Assembly: GCA_010206225.2 (NCBI GenBank)
Contig: VIQU02000025.1
Span: 1 to 57,972, forward strand
DNA length: 57,972 nucleotides
Source of the DNA: Lachnospiraceae bacterium MD308
GTDB taxonomy: Bacteria; Bacillota; Clostridia; Lachnospirales; Lachnospiraceae
Direction: 5' to 3'
Shown here: positions 17,359-25,115 of the stretch, piece after piece
How positions within the stretch are numbered: the stretch's first letter is position 1
Layout: each line of letters begins with the position of its first letter
The notes under the pieces: generated by a model
What the model was told of the DNA's origin: nothing
The model's input: the letters and a program-made list of their open reading frames with translations, nothing else
Database searches by the model: none
Made by a program: the position numbers and the translations under genes

Positions 17359-17560
17359 ATTGGTGTTGTTTCTGAAAAAGTTCCAATTGATTCGGCTGAG
17401 GTTTCAAGTTATAGTGTATATTGCACACTTCGCTTTGAAAATGCACTAATAAATCACTTTATAAGAGGGGTATAATGCACACATAAGAATAAAATGACTT
17501 TGGATATTGCATATAAAAAAGCGCAGTATCCAGAGGTTTTTTGCGTGGCTTTTATCCTTT
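17359..17560 (+). promoter_or_regulatory. Orphan regulatory region with operator-like ATGCAC repeats
   Basis: No gene is present. TTGAAA (17435-17440), a 17-base spacer and TTTATA make a plausible promoter. Around it lie TTGCACAC (near 17421), ATGCACTA (17441) and ATGCACAC (near 17475), which resemble motifs between the divergent catabolic promoters at 7.05-7.10 kb. The expected downstream gene is absent; transposon debris starts by about 17560. Confidence 0.45.
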
Positions 17561-17756
17561 GGGTACGTTTAGGGGAATTTATGTGTTCTGAACGGTCTGA
17601 GGGATATTTTCTTGACTATGTGAACCTGTCCGGCTTCTGGCGTGGAAAGGCTCTTTTATAAGGTGTTTTACAGGCAGTAAGACAGGATACACCCTAACAA
17701 GTGAATTATACGCTCCTGTAGCGTGTGGAAAAAACAGAATAGCAGATATGAATAAC

Positions 17757-17798
17757 GTCCAGCGGGCATTTTGCTTGTCCGGGCGTTTTTTATATAAA
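17757..17798 (+). terminator. Attenuator-like hairpin in conjugative-transposon leader
   Basis: AACGTCC...AGC pairs with GCT...GGGCGTT, and GTTTTTTAT follows. The context (short broken coding scraps upstream, sigma-like gene downstream) matches the leader of Tn916/Tn1549-type regulatory regions as I remember them. Confidence 0.5.
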
Positions 17799-17881
17799 AA
17801 ATTTTTTTTTAACATTTTTTGCCCTTACCCGGACATCAGCCTATACCCATTTGGCAGATACAACGGAAAGGGAAAAGGCGT

Positions 17882-18163
17882 ATGCCTTTGTCACGTCACA
17901 GCGGGGGAGGAGGTGAACACAGCCATTTTACAGTGCATGGATATGACATTGAGGTGAAAGACACCCTGATTGCGAAAGCGTTGCAGGCACTTTCGGAGAG
18001 GAAGCGGAATGTAATACTGCTTTCGTATTTTCTGGAAATGAGCGATGCGGATATAGCAAGGGAGATGAATCTTGTTCGCAGCACAGTCCATGAACACCGG
18101 ACACGCTCACTTGAGATTTTAAGGAAGATTATGGAGGGAGAAGCAGATGAAATAGAGATGTAA
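17882..18163 (+). CDS. Conjugative-transposon sigma-70 region 4-like regulator
   Basis: A 93-residue protein with a sigma region 4 helix-turn-helix: ALSERKRNVILLSYFLEMSD, then ADIAREMNLVRSTVHEHRTR. In Tn916-like elements this small factor controls excision and transfer genes. I chose ATG 17882, after GGAAAGGGAAAAGG, because the residues upstream of it (from 17819) do not resemble the family. The first 25 residues are also atypical, so the N-terminus may be degraded. It overlaps the next, broken frame. With its partner genes damaged it probably has no role now. Confidence 0.65.
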   Translation: MPLSRHSGGGGEHSHFTVHGYDIEVKDTLIAKALQALSERKRNVILLSYFLEMSDADIAREMNLVRSTVHEHRTRSLEILRKIMEGEADEIEM

Positions 18164-18265
18164 GAACAGAGAAGAAAAGAATTTGTTGCCTTTGCATATC
18201 ATTAAGGCAGCATCAGAAGGCGATGTACTGGCAATCAAAGCTAAACACAAAGATACGGGCGTTTG
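18147..18265 (+). pseudogene. Conjugative-transposon HTH protein, nonsense-mutated and truncated
   Basis: Starting at ATG 18147 the frame reads M-K-stop, then RCKNREEKNLLPLHIIKAAS and EGDVLAIK, matching the start of the small helix-turn-helix protein that follows the sigma-like gene in Tn916-type elements. Family members I recall have a tyrosine codon at position 3, here TAG. After about 32 codons the sequence jumps to an unrelated tail and stops. Confidence 0.6.
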
Positions 18266-18292
18266 AAGCGGTATAAAGGGCGGCTCGCTGCC
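18266..18292 (+). terminator. Hairpin terminator in transposon debris
   Basis: AAAGGGCGGCTCGCTGCCCTTTT is a compact GC stem with a T tail. A smaller perfect dyad, CTACGA (near 18335) and TCGTAG, lies about 45 bases further on. Confidence 0.55.
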
Positions 18293-18501
18293 CTTTTCCA
18301 TAGCTGACAGATTTACAGCGGTGTACCTTGCTACGAAAATAAAACTCGTAGCCAAGAACTGAACCTTGACAACAAATGTTTTCAACAATCATGGAAGCAT
18401 CACGATAAAGCAGTCATAAAACTGGCTGCTGTCAGTGAAATATTGGTATTACAAAAAAGTCAGGCTTGCGCTTCCACATGGTAGCCATGCTTTTCAAGTC
18501 T

Positions 18502-18648
18502 TCACACACTGACATTTGCACCATAGGCTCTGGTTTTGCAATTCAAGATGTTCCGAGCAGCTTTTGTCTGTTCCGGAGATGGAGAATACTTTTCAAGGTA
18601 TGCCGGATAAAAATGCTGGAAAATATCCTGAACAGTGGGATTATTCAT
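18502..18648 (-). pseudogene. IS91-family transposase, N-terminal fragment
   Basis: From ATG 18648 the frame gives 48 residues (NNPTVQDIFQHFYPAYLEKY, then ILNCKTRAYGANVSV), matching the N-terminus of IS91-like rolling-circle transposases just before their zinc-binding cysteines. It stops after Val-Ser-Val where the family continues with a Cys-Glu-x-Cys motif, so everything catalytic is missing. It directly follows the integrase partner, which is the IS91-type gene order in Firmicutes. Confidence 0.65.
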
Positions 18649-19463
18649 AACCAGCACCTTCTGTCCTGTCAAATGGACTTTGGATTCCCATAAGGGATTT
18701 GTTGCTAACATGTAGATAAACTTCCGTGGATTCTGGGTCACGGTGTCTAAGCAGCGCCTGAATATTTTGCCGTTCTATCCCCCTGCTCCATCAGATGAGT
18801 TGTAAAGTTATGACGGAGACAGTGTGGCGTTGCTTTCTTTGGAAGTCCGGCATCGGATACGGCCCGCCGCATCACTTGCTCCAGTGTATTGACTGTCAGG
18901 TAATCACCAGTAAATTTATTAGGAAACAGGATTCCACGGGGACGTCCCTTCTCAAACCAGTATTGTGTAAGGATATCCAGACACCGTTTGGAAAGAATCG
19001 TATAGCGATCCATCCGGTTCTTTGTATCCTGAACATGAATCTGCATATTTGTGCGGGAGATATCGTCATAATGTAGATGGATCACTGCGGAAACCCGCAT
19101 TCCGGAAGAATACATCGTTACAAACATGGCTTTACATTTGATATCATCGACAGTCAGTATGGTTGGAAGCTTGTGTTCCAGAATCATACGTGGAACTGTG
19201 ATATCATCCCAAAGGATATGCAGGACATTCCGATAGAAAAAACGGATAGCCGAATTATATAGGTTCAAAGTTGTGGCTTTCAGCCCTTCCTCTTTTTTGG
19301 CAAGCAAAAAAGTCCTAACGTCCTGACAGGTAAGTTCTTCCGGGGGCTTAGCTTGATATTTCAGGAAGTAAGAAACATAGTTTTTATAGCAATTGATGGA
19401 ACGTTCTTTGAGGTTGCGGATTTTTTCGGCTTCCTCAAACTGTTCTAAATATTTATCATACAT
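18641..19463 (-). pseudogene. IS91-associated tyrosine recombinase, frameshifted near the C-terminus
   Basis: A phage-integrase/XerD-like protein. The N-terminal SAM-like domain is followed by the catalytic part with Arg in SSGMRVSAVIHLHYDD and HCLRHNFTTHLMEQG. After that glycine a run of five Cs (plus strand 18779-18783) shifts the frame; another frame continues NIQALLRHRDPESTEVYLHV, which carries the catalytic His/Tyr end, and stops at 18641. Restoring one base gives a full-length enzyme. The start is better at ATG 19463 (MYDKYLEQ), seven bases after GGAGG, than at ATG 19478, whose codons contain that ribosome site. Confidence 0.75.
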
Positions 19464-19471
19464 AACAAAAT

Positions 19472-19518
19472 CCTCCATGTAAAATCAGTAGTAATCAAAA
19501 CACTGTTTTACACGGAGG
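19472..19518. repeat. Inverted repeat overlapping the integrase ribosome site
   Basis: CCTCCATGTAAAATCAG and CTGTTTTACACGGAGG pair over 17 positions with two mismatches. On the integrase mRNA this stem buries the GGAGG site. It could also be a terminus or origin of the IS91-type unit. Confidence 0.55.
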
Positions 19519-19643
19519 TGCATTTGGGTCATAAAACCGCTTGCCAATCAAGCGGAAGGATGGTATTCTTTTCATAGGCAGTGGGAAGGTCGATCCTGTT
19601 TGATTGTTTCGTTGTGGTGACTTAACAATACTACTTTTAGGAC

Positions 19644-19856
19644 TTGCTTTCCACTGCTTTTTGTTACAGAATCAAAAAATCGCTATGCCACAACCTTGGC
19701 AGGTCATCGCGCAGCGATTTTGTTCAATTAGTATTTGAATACATAGAGACATTTTATAATACAGTAAGAATCCATAGTCATTGTGGATATCTATCACCAA
19801 ACGAATATGAAAATGTGTGTAAATCTTTTCATGGTATTTTCATAAACTTCTTTTGA
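19644..19856 (+). pseudogene. IS3-family (IS150-like) transposase, C-terminal scrap
   Basis: Only the last 45 residues are recognisable: VFEYIETFYNTVRIHSHCGY, then LSPNEYE, the conserved end of the rve integrase domain of IS3-group OrfB proteins. The preceding 25 residues do not fit. No terminal repeats or direct target duplications could be recognised. Confidence 0.65.
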
Positions 19857-19890
19857 GTTATTTACTTTTAGACTACATCACGCATAGAGA

Positions 19891-19918
19891 TTGCAATAGA
19901 TTCTAAAGGTTATATAAT
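19891..19918 (+). promoter_or_regulatory. Promoter for the 62-residue/SymE-like/CPBP gene group
   Basis: TTGCAA, a 16-base spacer and TATAAT lie 41 bases before the ATG at 19959. Confidence 0.65.
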
Positions 19919-19958
19919 ATTAGCTAGTAGACTATAAAAGCGAAAGGGGAACAACAGA

Positions 19959-20147
19959 ATGGAATTGAACTATTTTAGGGACAGGCTTTTTGATTTACTG
20001 AACGACAGCGAGGGGATGGGGATTGCCGACCTGAACGCAGACGAGCGGAACAGCCTGCTCACTGTCAGGACAGAGGACGGGAATGTATTTGAAATCGTAT
20101 GCCGTCAGGTAGCGAGGAAGCAGGACGGATGGACGACTGCAAACTAA
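19959..20147 (+). CDS. Small conserved conjugative-element protein
   Basis: A 62-residue acidic protein (start MELNYFRDRLFDLL, end DGWTTAN) after AAAGGGGAAC. I recall similar short proteins of unknown function in Tn1549-like elements, next to the regulator gene. No membrane segment or catalytic motif is visible. Its end overlaps the likely true start of the SymE-like gene at 20129, so they were probably coupled. Confidence 0.6.
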   Translation: MELNYFRDRLFDLLNDSEGMGIADLNADERNSLLTVRTEDGNVFEIVCRQVARKQDGWTTAN

Positions 20148-20423
20148 CCGTTTATAATGGGCGAGGGGCTTTCAAAAAACGCCACCGCAGATTCTATTAC
20201 AGGGAACTGGCTAGAACAGGCCGGACTCTCTGCTGGGGATAGAATTACCGTAAATGCCAGCAGGGACAGTTTGTTATTACAAAGGATAGAACAAGAGCAG
20301 ATTCAAAGGAATAACGTCTTATTGCAACGAAATGAATTTTTTGTAAAGTCTATTCCATCAGGAAAGTTATTGCGGTATAATGGAGCCATTGACAAATTGG
20401 AGCTTGGGAGGTATTCATTTTGA
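20129..20423 (+). pseudogene. SymE-like toxin-family protein, apparent +1 frameshift near the start
   Basis: The core SITGNWLEQAGLSAGDRITV with a following LLLQ strand resembles the SymE/AbrB-like fold (GxWLxxAGF..GDxVxV). ATG 20129 has GAGGAAG eight bases upstream and begins MDDCKLTVYNGRG. The frame then needs one G removed from the GGGG near 20168-20171 to enter the core frame. The 88-residue open frame from ATG 20157 covers the core but has no ribosome site. After about residue 50 the sequence no longer fits SymE and may be fused spacer. Its TGA overlaps the TTG start of the next gene. Confidence 0.5.
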
Positions 20424-21244
20424 AAAAAATCGGTATTACAATTTTAAAATCCATAGGCTTTTTTCTGGGATGGGCAATATTGGTTTCTATATTGCCGTTA
20501 TCATCTTCAAAGGAACAAGCCATATGGAGATTATGGGCAGAAATTACACCTCTATTGGCAGTAGCAGCTTTTACTCTCATCTTTTGGCTTGCTGAAAAGA
20601 AAAATGTAAAGTTACATTTATTCGATAATCCAGTAAAGGGAATGGTATTGGGAGTAATCGCAGGGATTGTATGGTTAGCTATCCCTGTTTTGGTAATGTA
20701 TGTAGCAAAAATTATCCATGTTGACGGAACTAACTTAATTAACCTATTCCCTGTTTGGGTGCTGGCAGTATTTCTAAATACCATTATGCAGGAACTTCTT
20801 GTTCGTGGTTATTTGTATCAAATGCTTAAGCAAAATCACAATATAATTGTTGCTACGATTGTGACAACAATACTTTTTACAGCATTGCATGGAGGGGCAT
20901 TTGAAGCGGGTATTATTCCCGTTTTAAATGTACTTACTATGAGTTTGCTTATGATAGTAGTCCTTGAATATAGTGGCTCTATTATAGCGCCAATTATTAT
21001 GCACTTTTTATGGAATGGAATTGGTGCATTAGTTTTAGGTGGTGTGTCACTTGCTGATGACTATCCAAATCTGTTTGTTACGACTTTTACTGGAAGCGAT
21101 ATTTTGTCCGGCGGAATTTGCAAAATTGAAGGAAGCATTATTGTTTTAATTGTCAACGTGATTTTGATTGCATTTTTCATATTTATGTGGAAAGAAAAAA
21201 ATATAAGCATAGATTCCGGTTTATCGAGCCATGCTCCTAACTAA
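20420..21244 (+). CDS. CPBP-family intramembrane protease-like protein
   Basis: A 274-residue protein with about eight membrane helices and the CAAX-protease/bacteriocin-processing (Abi) motifs. The first motif is Gln124-Glu125-x3-Arg129 (normally Glu-Glu-x3-Arg), the second FTALH (His157), the third His195-x3-Asn199. The Gln for the first Glu may weaken catalysis. Start TTG 20420 follows GGGAGGT and overlaps the preceding stop as TTGA, so translation is probably coupled. Family roles include prenyl-protein processing and bacteriocin self-immunity. Its place in mobile DNA favours an accessory defence or immunity role, but this is unproven. Confidence 0.8.
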   Translation: MKKIGITILKSIGFFLGWAILVSILPLSSSKEQAIWRLWAEITPLLAVAAFTLIFWLAEKKNVKLHLFDNPVKGMVLGVIAGIVWLAIPVLVMYVAKIIHVDGTNLINLFPVWVLAVFLNTIMQELLVRGYLYQMLKQNHNIIVATIVTTILFTALHGGAFEAGIIPVLNVLTMSLLMIVVLEYSGSIIAPIIMHFLWNGIGALVLGGVSLADDYPNLFVTTFTGSDILSGGICKIEGSIIVLIVNVILIAFFIFMWKEKNISIDSGLSSHAPN

Positions 21245-21899
21245 AAATTACCAGCACAAAACCGCTGCTACATGGAAACATATACCACGCAACAGCGGTT
21301 TTCTTATTATAATTGATACCCAGCCGCTTGCAGTAAAGCGCAGCCTGTTTTTCAAGGGGTATTCCCTTGAAATTTGTAACATCCTCTAAATCCTGCTTTA
21401 ATTCTTCGGCAATGGTAGTTGGCGGCGCACTCTCACTGTCAGACTTGTGTGCAGCACGGATATTACGGACGATTGCGCTTATATCGTCCTGTATCATGTG
21501 GCTGGAATATTCATCATCCTCGATGTGTGCAGCCTGTAAAATCCGGAGGTGCGGGTCATCTTCTCCGGGGCGGTAGCGTTCTATAATTTCGTGTCGGACA
21601 GTATTGACAAGGGAGTTGAGGTTTTGAATCTGCATGGAGGCAATCTCATCCACATATACCTCAATATCAGAGAAAAACTTTATAAAATTCTTGTGGGTGG
21701 CAAGTTCACACAGCAGGCGGTTGTTGATCCGGCCGCTTTTCAGAAGTGCAACCATTTCATCACTCAAATCATGACTGATTTTTTTATTATCTTTGGAGTC
21801 ATAGCTGGCAAGGGAAGATCTTGAAATCTGCGTCAGTTGTGCCAATTCTTCCAGATTCAACCCTTTGTCCTTGCGCAGATCCAAAAGGCGTTCCTGTAT
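21237..21899 (-). pseudogene. Conjugative-transposon XRE-type regulator with lost start codon and internal deletion
   Basis: The sequence IQERLLDLRKDKGLNLEELA starts a Cro/CI helix-turn-helix, followed by LSDEMVALLKSGRINNRLLC and a long C-terminal domain common in Tn1549-type regulators. AAAGGAG lies eight bases before ATA CAG GAA, where relatives begin ATG CAG GAA, so the start codon seems mutated to ATA. Between the HTH and the C-terminal domain about 35 residues expected from relatives are missing, and the C-terminal end diverges. The open frame to 22028 upstream is fortuitous. Comparison with relatives is from memory. Confidence 0.65.
21256..21304. terminator. Bidirectional terminator between convergent genes
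   Basis: AAAACCGCTG and CAGCGGTTTTC form the stem. It lies just past the CPBP stop, inside the end of the opposing regulator frame. Confidence 0.65.
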
Positions 21900-22420
21900 G
21901 GTAGTCGCTCCTTTCCAGCAGCTGCGTTCCTGCCTCTCAACTGGCTTATACCATATTTTCCGCCATCGTGGAAATTTTCGGATTTCGGGCTTGAGTCCTA
22001 CTTTGTGGACATACGGCACAAGACTCAAAAATGTTCTATGATACAGGGGTTCATCGATGGATTATTCCAATCGAATGACCGGCCTGTATGGGATATGCTC
22101 CCCGGCGATGTAGTGCAATGACTTCCGGCAGGGAAACAGAGGACCCCTGACCGGAACGAGCGTACCAAGCGGAGCGAAACGCCGCCAAAGAGGGGCAGGA
22201 ACGACAGCAGAAAGAACCGGCAAAATGAACACCGAAACGATACCGAAACACAACAATCTCACAGGGCATAGTCTGACCTGTCCGTAATACCAAGGGGGAT
22301 TTTGGGGCGGCTCTAGGGTTGTATTTCTCTTAAAAATCACCCCGAAACGCTACACAAAAACCATCCGCCCATTCCGGCTGTTACTGCTGAATCAGGTGGT
22401 TTTTCTATGAAGGAGGCACT
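21900..22420. other. Conjugative-transposon spacer, no intact gene
   Basis: GC-richer than its surroundings. Short tails of broken frames are visible (for example a frame ending DRPVWDMLPGDVVQ at about 22121). The segment AGGGGGATTTTGGGGCGGC near 22290 could be part of a transfer origin, but I see no decisive nick-site motif. Nothing here can be annotated firmly. Confidence 0.35.
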
Positions 22421-22605
22421 ATGCCGAGAATGTCAAAGAAGTTGAAGAAAGAGCTTGCTTTCATCCTGAACGACCGGGGGGCGCAGAAGCTACAATGAAC
22501 TCTGACGGAAATGCAAGCATGGGTGCAAGCAGAGTTTCCGGGCTGTCATGGTCGACTGCCCCGCTACCAATCTAAACGAGCCAAAAGGAGGATGCCAATC
22601 AATGA
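22421..22605 (+). pseudogene. Small conjugative-element protein broken by frameshift and stop
   Basis: From ATG 22421, after AAGGAGG, the frame gives MPRMSKKLKKELAFILNDRG and soon stops. Other frames continue SYNEL, then RKCKHGCKQSFRAVMVDCPR and YQSKRAK. Together these match a small Cys-containing Tn1549-type protein of unknown function. At least one frameshift and one TGA (in CTCTGACGG) interrupt it. Confidence 0.55.
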
Positions 22606-22730
22606 ATTGTGAATTTATGATAGCCAGTACAGCCTCTGCGCCCGGTATGCCGCTCCCAAAGGCAATGCTCCGGCTTTCGGCCAGCAACATCTATATCCTG
22701 CTCCCCAAGGAGGACGCTGCCCATGAATGA
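22602..22730 (+). pseudogene. N-terminal scrap of a conjugative-element HTH/replication protein
   Basis: The 42-residue frame MNCEFMIASTASAPGMPLPK resembles the N-terminus of a longer transposon protein that normally continues into a winged-helix domain. Here it ends after LLPKEDAAHE. It overlaps the DUF3847 start by eight bases. Confidence 0.45.
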
Positions 22731-22854
22731 GAAGCTGGAAAAACTGAATCAGGAGATTGAAAAGACCGAAGCCAGACTGCGGCGGGCGCAGCATAAGGAG
22801 AAAATGCTGGAACACCAGATAAAGATACTGAACCGGAAGGAGGATGCAGAATGA
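22723..22854 (+). CDS. Small coiled-coil protein, DUF3847-like
   Basis: A 43-residue, highly charged coiled-coil peptide (MNEKLEKLNQEIEKTEARLR and KEKMLEHQIKILNRKEDAE) after AAGGAGGA. Proteins of this size and pattern sit directly upstream of the relaxase in Tn1549-like elements and may assist mobilisation. Its stop overlaps the next start (ATGA), the original operon structure. The relaxase itself is missing here; its tail survives at 25.1-25.8 kb on the other strand. Confidence 0.65.
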   Translation: MNEKLEKLNQEIEKTEARLRRAQHKEKMLEHQIKILNRKEDAE

Positions 22855-23117
22855 TATTTCCAAAAAATGAGCTGGATATTATCTACCAGTATGCTGCACC
22901 GACCAAGGCGGAAACCCGGCACATGATTACGCTGGAAGTACAGAAGGATTGCTTTGTCGGTTTTAAGGGGGAGCGGTTCCGCTTCTTCCTCTCCGATGAA
23001 GGCTACCGGAACGCAAAATACAGCGAACAGGAGGGGGATATCAAGATAAAGAGTCATGCCGCTGTTGTCGCCGGGAAGGTCTATTCTGACAAGAGGTCCA
23101 GACAGCAAGAACGGTAA
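22851..23117 (+). CDS. Hypothetical conjugative-element protein
   Basis: An 88-residue protein beginning MIFPKNELDIIYQYAAPTKA, coupled to the previous gene by an ATGA overlap and preceded by GGAAGGAGGA. It has a mixed alpha/beta composition and no membrane helix. The N-terminus resembles transposon proteins of unknown function; the basic end (DKRSRQQER) may be a truncation product. Not recognised further. Confidence 0.45.
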   Translation: MIFPKNELDIIYQYAAPTKAETRHMITLEVQKDCFVGFKGERFRFFLSDEGYRNAKYSEQEGDIKIKSHAAVVAGKVYSDKRSRQQER

Positions 23118-23676
23118 AATTGGCAAAAAAATGAAAACCCGGAAAATCCCCCTCTGGAAGAGGGCGCATTATTCGAGATAATCAATTACCCGAGGAAAAC
23201 TTTCAAAGTCCTTTTGTGTGCTGGGTCTGACACAAAAAATCTCGGATAAAATTTCCCCATATGGTACAGTTAAATCAAAAATTTCCTCGGACATTCCTCA
23301 ATCTCCACAACGGAACGGTATGCTGAACTTTCATAGGGAACCGTGAACAGTGAAGTGCTATAATTGAGATACTTACACTGCTGTTGGTCATTTTCGCAGC
23401 ATTAACATACTTAGACAACAGAAACAACCGCAAGTAACGGAAAAGGCTATCCTCTACTGCAATAGGGGATAGCCTGTAATCCGTTGATTTTTAACGCATT
23501 ATAAGTTTCCGATTGTACAACCGTCGGACGTTCCAATATCCTTCGGGTTCTAAGATGATTATAAACCAACACTGTGAATTTTGCAAGAGGGTTTAGAAGA
23601 TAGGGGTGCTTCGGCACTCCTATTTTTTGCGGTTTTTAGACTATATCATATGGCATTGGATATAACCGGAAGCAAA
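23118..23676. other. Gene-poor strip with a degenerate holin-like peptide and two hairpins
   Basis: At 23363-23437 the frame IEILTLLLVIFAALTYLDNR followed by NNRK and a stop resembles short holin-like toxins of type I toxin-antitoxin loci. It has no ATG, GTG or TTG start in frame. Directly after it AGGCTATCC and GGATAGCCT form a nine-base stem (23444-23475), as often found at such loci. At 23608-23638 a second hairpin ends in six Ts. Confidence 0.35.
23606..23638 (+). terminator. Intrinsic terminator without a clear gene
   Basis: ATAGGGGTGC-TTCG-GCACTCCTATTTTTT, with one G-T pair. It points with the plus strand, although the neighbouring gene is on the minus strand, so it ends an unidentified plus-strand transcript. 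Confidence 0.6.
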
Positions 23677-24444
23677 TTAAATATAAAGCTCATTCCCTTT
23701 CCTTGTTGAACAGGCTTTTTTCATTGCCAATGCCGCAACAGAAACCATAGCCCCATTTACTTTACGGGATGACTGCGGGCATTGTACGACACAGCGCATA
23801 CAGGAAATACATTTTTTACTGTCCGTAACTTTTGGATTTTCTTTGTTGATTGCCTGTGTAGGGCACTGTCTGGCGCAAAGACCACAGTCTGTGCAGTTAT
23901 TGTCCGCTTTGGGTACTAAGCCGATTCCAGCCGCTTTCTTGTAGGGACGGTTTCCCGGAATCTGCGGTGTGGAAAGACTGGTCAGGTTATTGTTTATTTT
24001 CTCTAATATTTTTTTCGCAAAGCCGCTTAATTCTTTTTTATCCTTAGTGTCCGGTCTGCCTGCAGCGTACTGGTGCATAATAGAATGTTCTGCGATGGCG
24101 GCAATGGCAGCAATTACCTGAAAGCCGCTTTTTTCAGCAGCATCGCATAATTCAATCAGGGTATCCTCATATGCCCTGTTGCCATATACGCAGACAATTA
24201 CACAGGGGGTATGACTGCCATGAATATTTGAGATTCTTTGAGTGGCAAGGCTTGGAACACGTCCGCCAAAAGACGGAGCTGCAATAAGTGTAATATCATC
24301 TTTTTCAAAACTAAGCGAGGAATAATCGGTTTCTGCATTGGACAAATCAATTTTATTTACAGGTACTCCCCATGTATTTGTTATGGCATCTGCAACCTTT
24401 TCCGTTCCTCCTGTCGGGCTAAAAATAATTTGTGAAACTTTCAT
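23677..24444 (-). CDS. EFR1-type flavodoxin-ferredoxin fusion protein
   Basis: A 255-residue cytoplasmic electron-transfer protein. The N-terminal flavodoxin-like domain has the FMN phosphate loop SPTGGTEKVA (residues 9-18). The C-terminus holds two [4Fe-4S] motifs, CTDCGLCARQCP and CISCMRCVVQCP. Such proteins are common in anaerobes; the electron partner is unknown. The start follows AGGAGGAAC. Promoter and operator overlap a perfect dyad shared with the divergent Rrf2-type regulator, which probably represses it. Confidence 0.85.
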   Translation of the reverse strand: MKVSQIIFSPTGGTEKVADAITNTWGVPVNKIDLSNAETDYSSLSFEKDDITLIAAPSFGGRVPSLATQRISNIHGSHTPCVIVCVYGNRAYEDTLIELCDAAEKSGFQVIAAIAAIAEHSIMHQYAAGRPDTKDKKELSGFAKKILEKINNNLTSLSTPQIPGNRPYKKAAGIGLVPKADNNCTDCGLCARQCPTQAINKENPKVTDSKKCISCMRCVVQCPQSSRKVNGAMVSVAALAMKKACSTRKGNELYI

Positions 24445-24456
24445 GCTTGTTCCTCC

Positions 24457-24506
24457 TGTAAATCTAAAATTTACACCATTATAACAGGCACATGGTGTAG
24501 TGTCAA
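24457..24506. promoter_or_regulatory. Promoter and dyad operator between the EFR1 and Rrf2 genes
   Basis: On the minus strand TTGACA (24506-24501), 17 bases and TATAAT (24483-24478) form a consensus promoter for the EFR1 gene. Immediately downstream TGTAAAT-CTAAA-ATTTACA (24457-24475) is a perfect seven-base dyad, where a repressor would block initiation. A second ATTTACA half-site lies at about 24508-24514. Confidence 0.8.
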
Positions 24507-24560
24507 GATTTACAGCAATAAAAATATATGCTACAATCTAACGTGGAAAGGAGTAATATC

Positions 24561-25001
24561 ATGTATATCAGTACAAAATGTTCGGTTGCGATTCATTGCC
24601 TTATTTTTATTTATGAATATGGGGATAAGCAGAAGGTAACCAGTGAACTTCTGGCGTTATCAACCGGGACCAATCCTGTCACAATCCGCAATATTATAAG
24701 TTCATTGAAAAAGGATGGCATAATATCTGTGAAATTCGGGACAGGCGGAACAACACTGAACTGTCAGCCGGATGAAGTGACCTTATACCGTATATGTAAA
24801 GCGATAGAGCCAGCCTTTAGTTCCAAACTTATAGGCATTCATTCACTGCCTTCGCAGCTATGCCCCATAGGAAAAAATATCCATAATGTATTGGACTGCT
24901 CTTATGAGAAAATAAGAAATGACCTATGCCAAAGTTTAGAAAACATTACATTAGGAAACATCATATCCGATTATCACCGTATTGAGCATAAGCCAGATTA
25001 A
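24561..25001 (+). CDS. Rrf2-family transcriptional regulator
   Basis: A 146-residue winged-helix regulator (MYISTKCSVAIHCLIFIYEY, then TGTNPVTIRNIISSLKKDGI and a wing). Cysteines in LCPIGKNI, VLDC and DLC are not in the regular spacing of IscR or NsrR iron-sulfur ligands, and it looks closer to the YwnA subgroup. The start at ATG 24561 follows GGAAAGGAG; the open frame from 24528 lies upstream of that site. It is divergent from the EFR1 gene and is probably its regulator and its own, through the TGTAAAT dyad. Confidence 0.83.
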   Translation: MYISTKCSVAIHCLIFIYEYGDKQKVTSELLALSTGTNPVTIRNIISSLKKDGIISVKFGTGGTTLNCQPDEVTLYRICKAIEPAFSSKLIGIHSLPSQLCPIGKNIHNVLDCSYEKIRNDLCQSLENITLGNIISDYHRIEHKPD

Positions 25002-25115
25002 TACTTATGCCTAAAAGGATATTGAGTAAAATGGAGGGAGTGGGTGGGATTCTGCCGCCTTCGGCATTTCCATGATGCTTTTTTGTTTTTAAAGCCCTTT
25101 TCAGACAGAGAATTA

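Noticed and set aside
17748-17957. 69-residue frame before the sigma-like gene
   Set aside because: No ribosome site, no family resemblance and overlap with the better-supported frame at 17882.
22062-22340. Minus-strand frames of 80-92 residues in transposon spacer
   Set aside because: Composition looks non-coding, no ribosome site, no family match.
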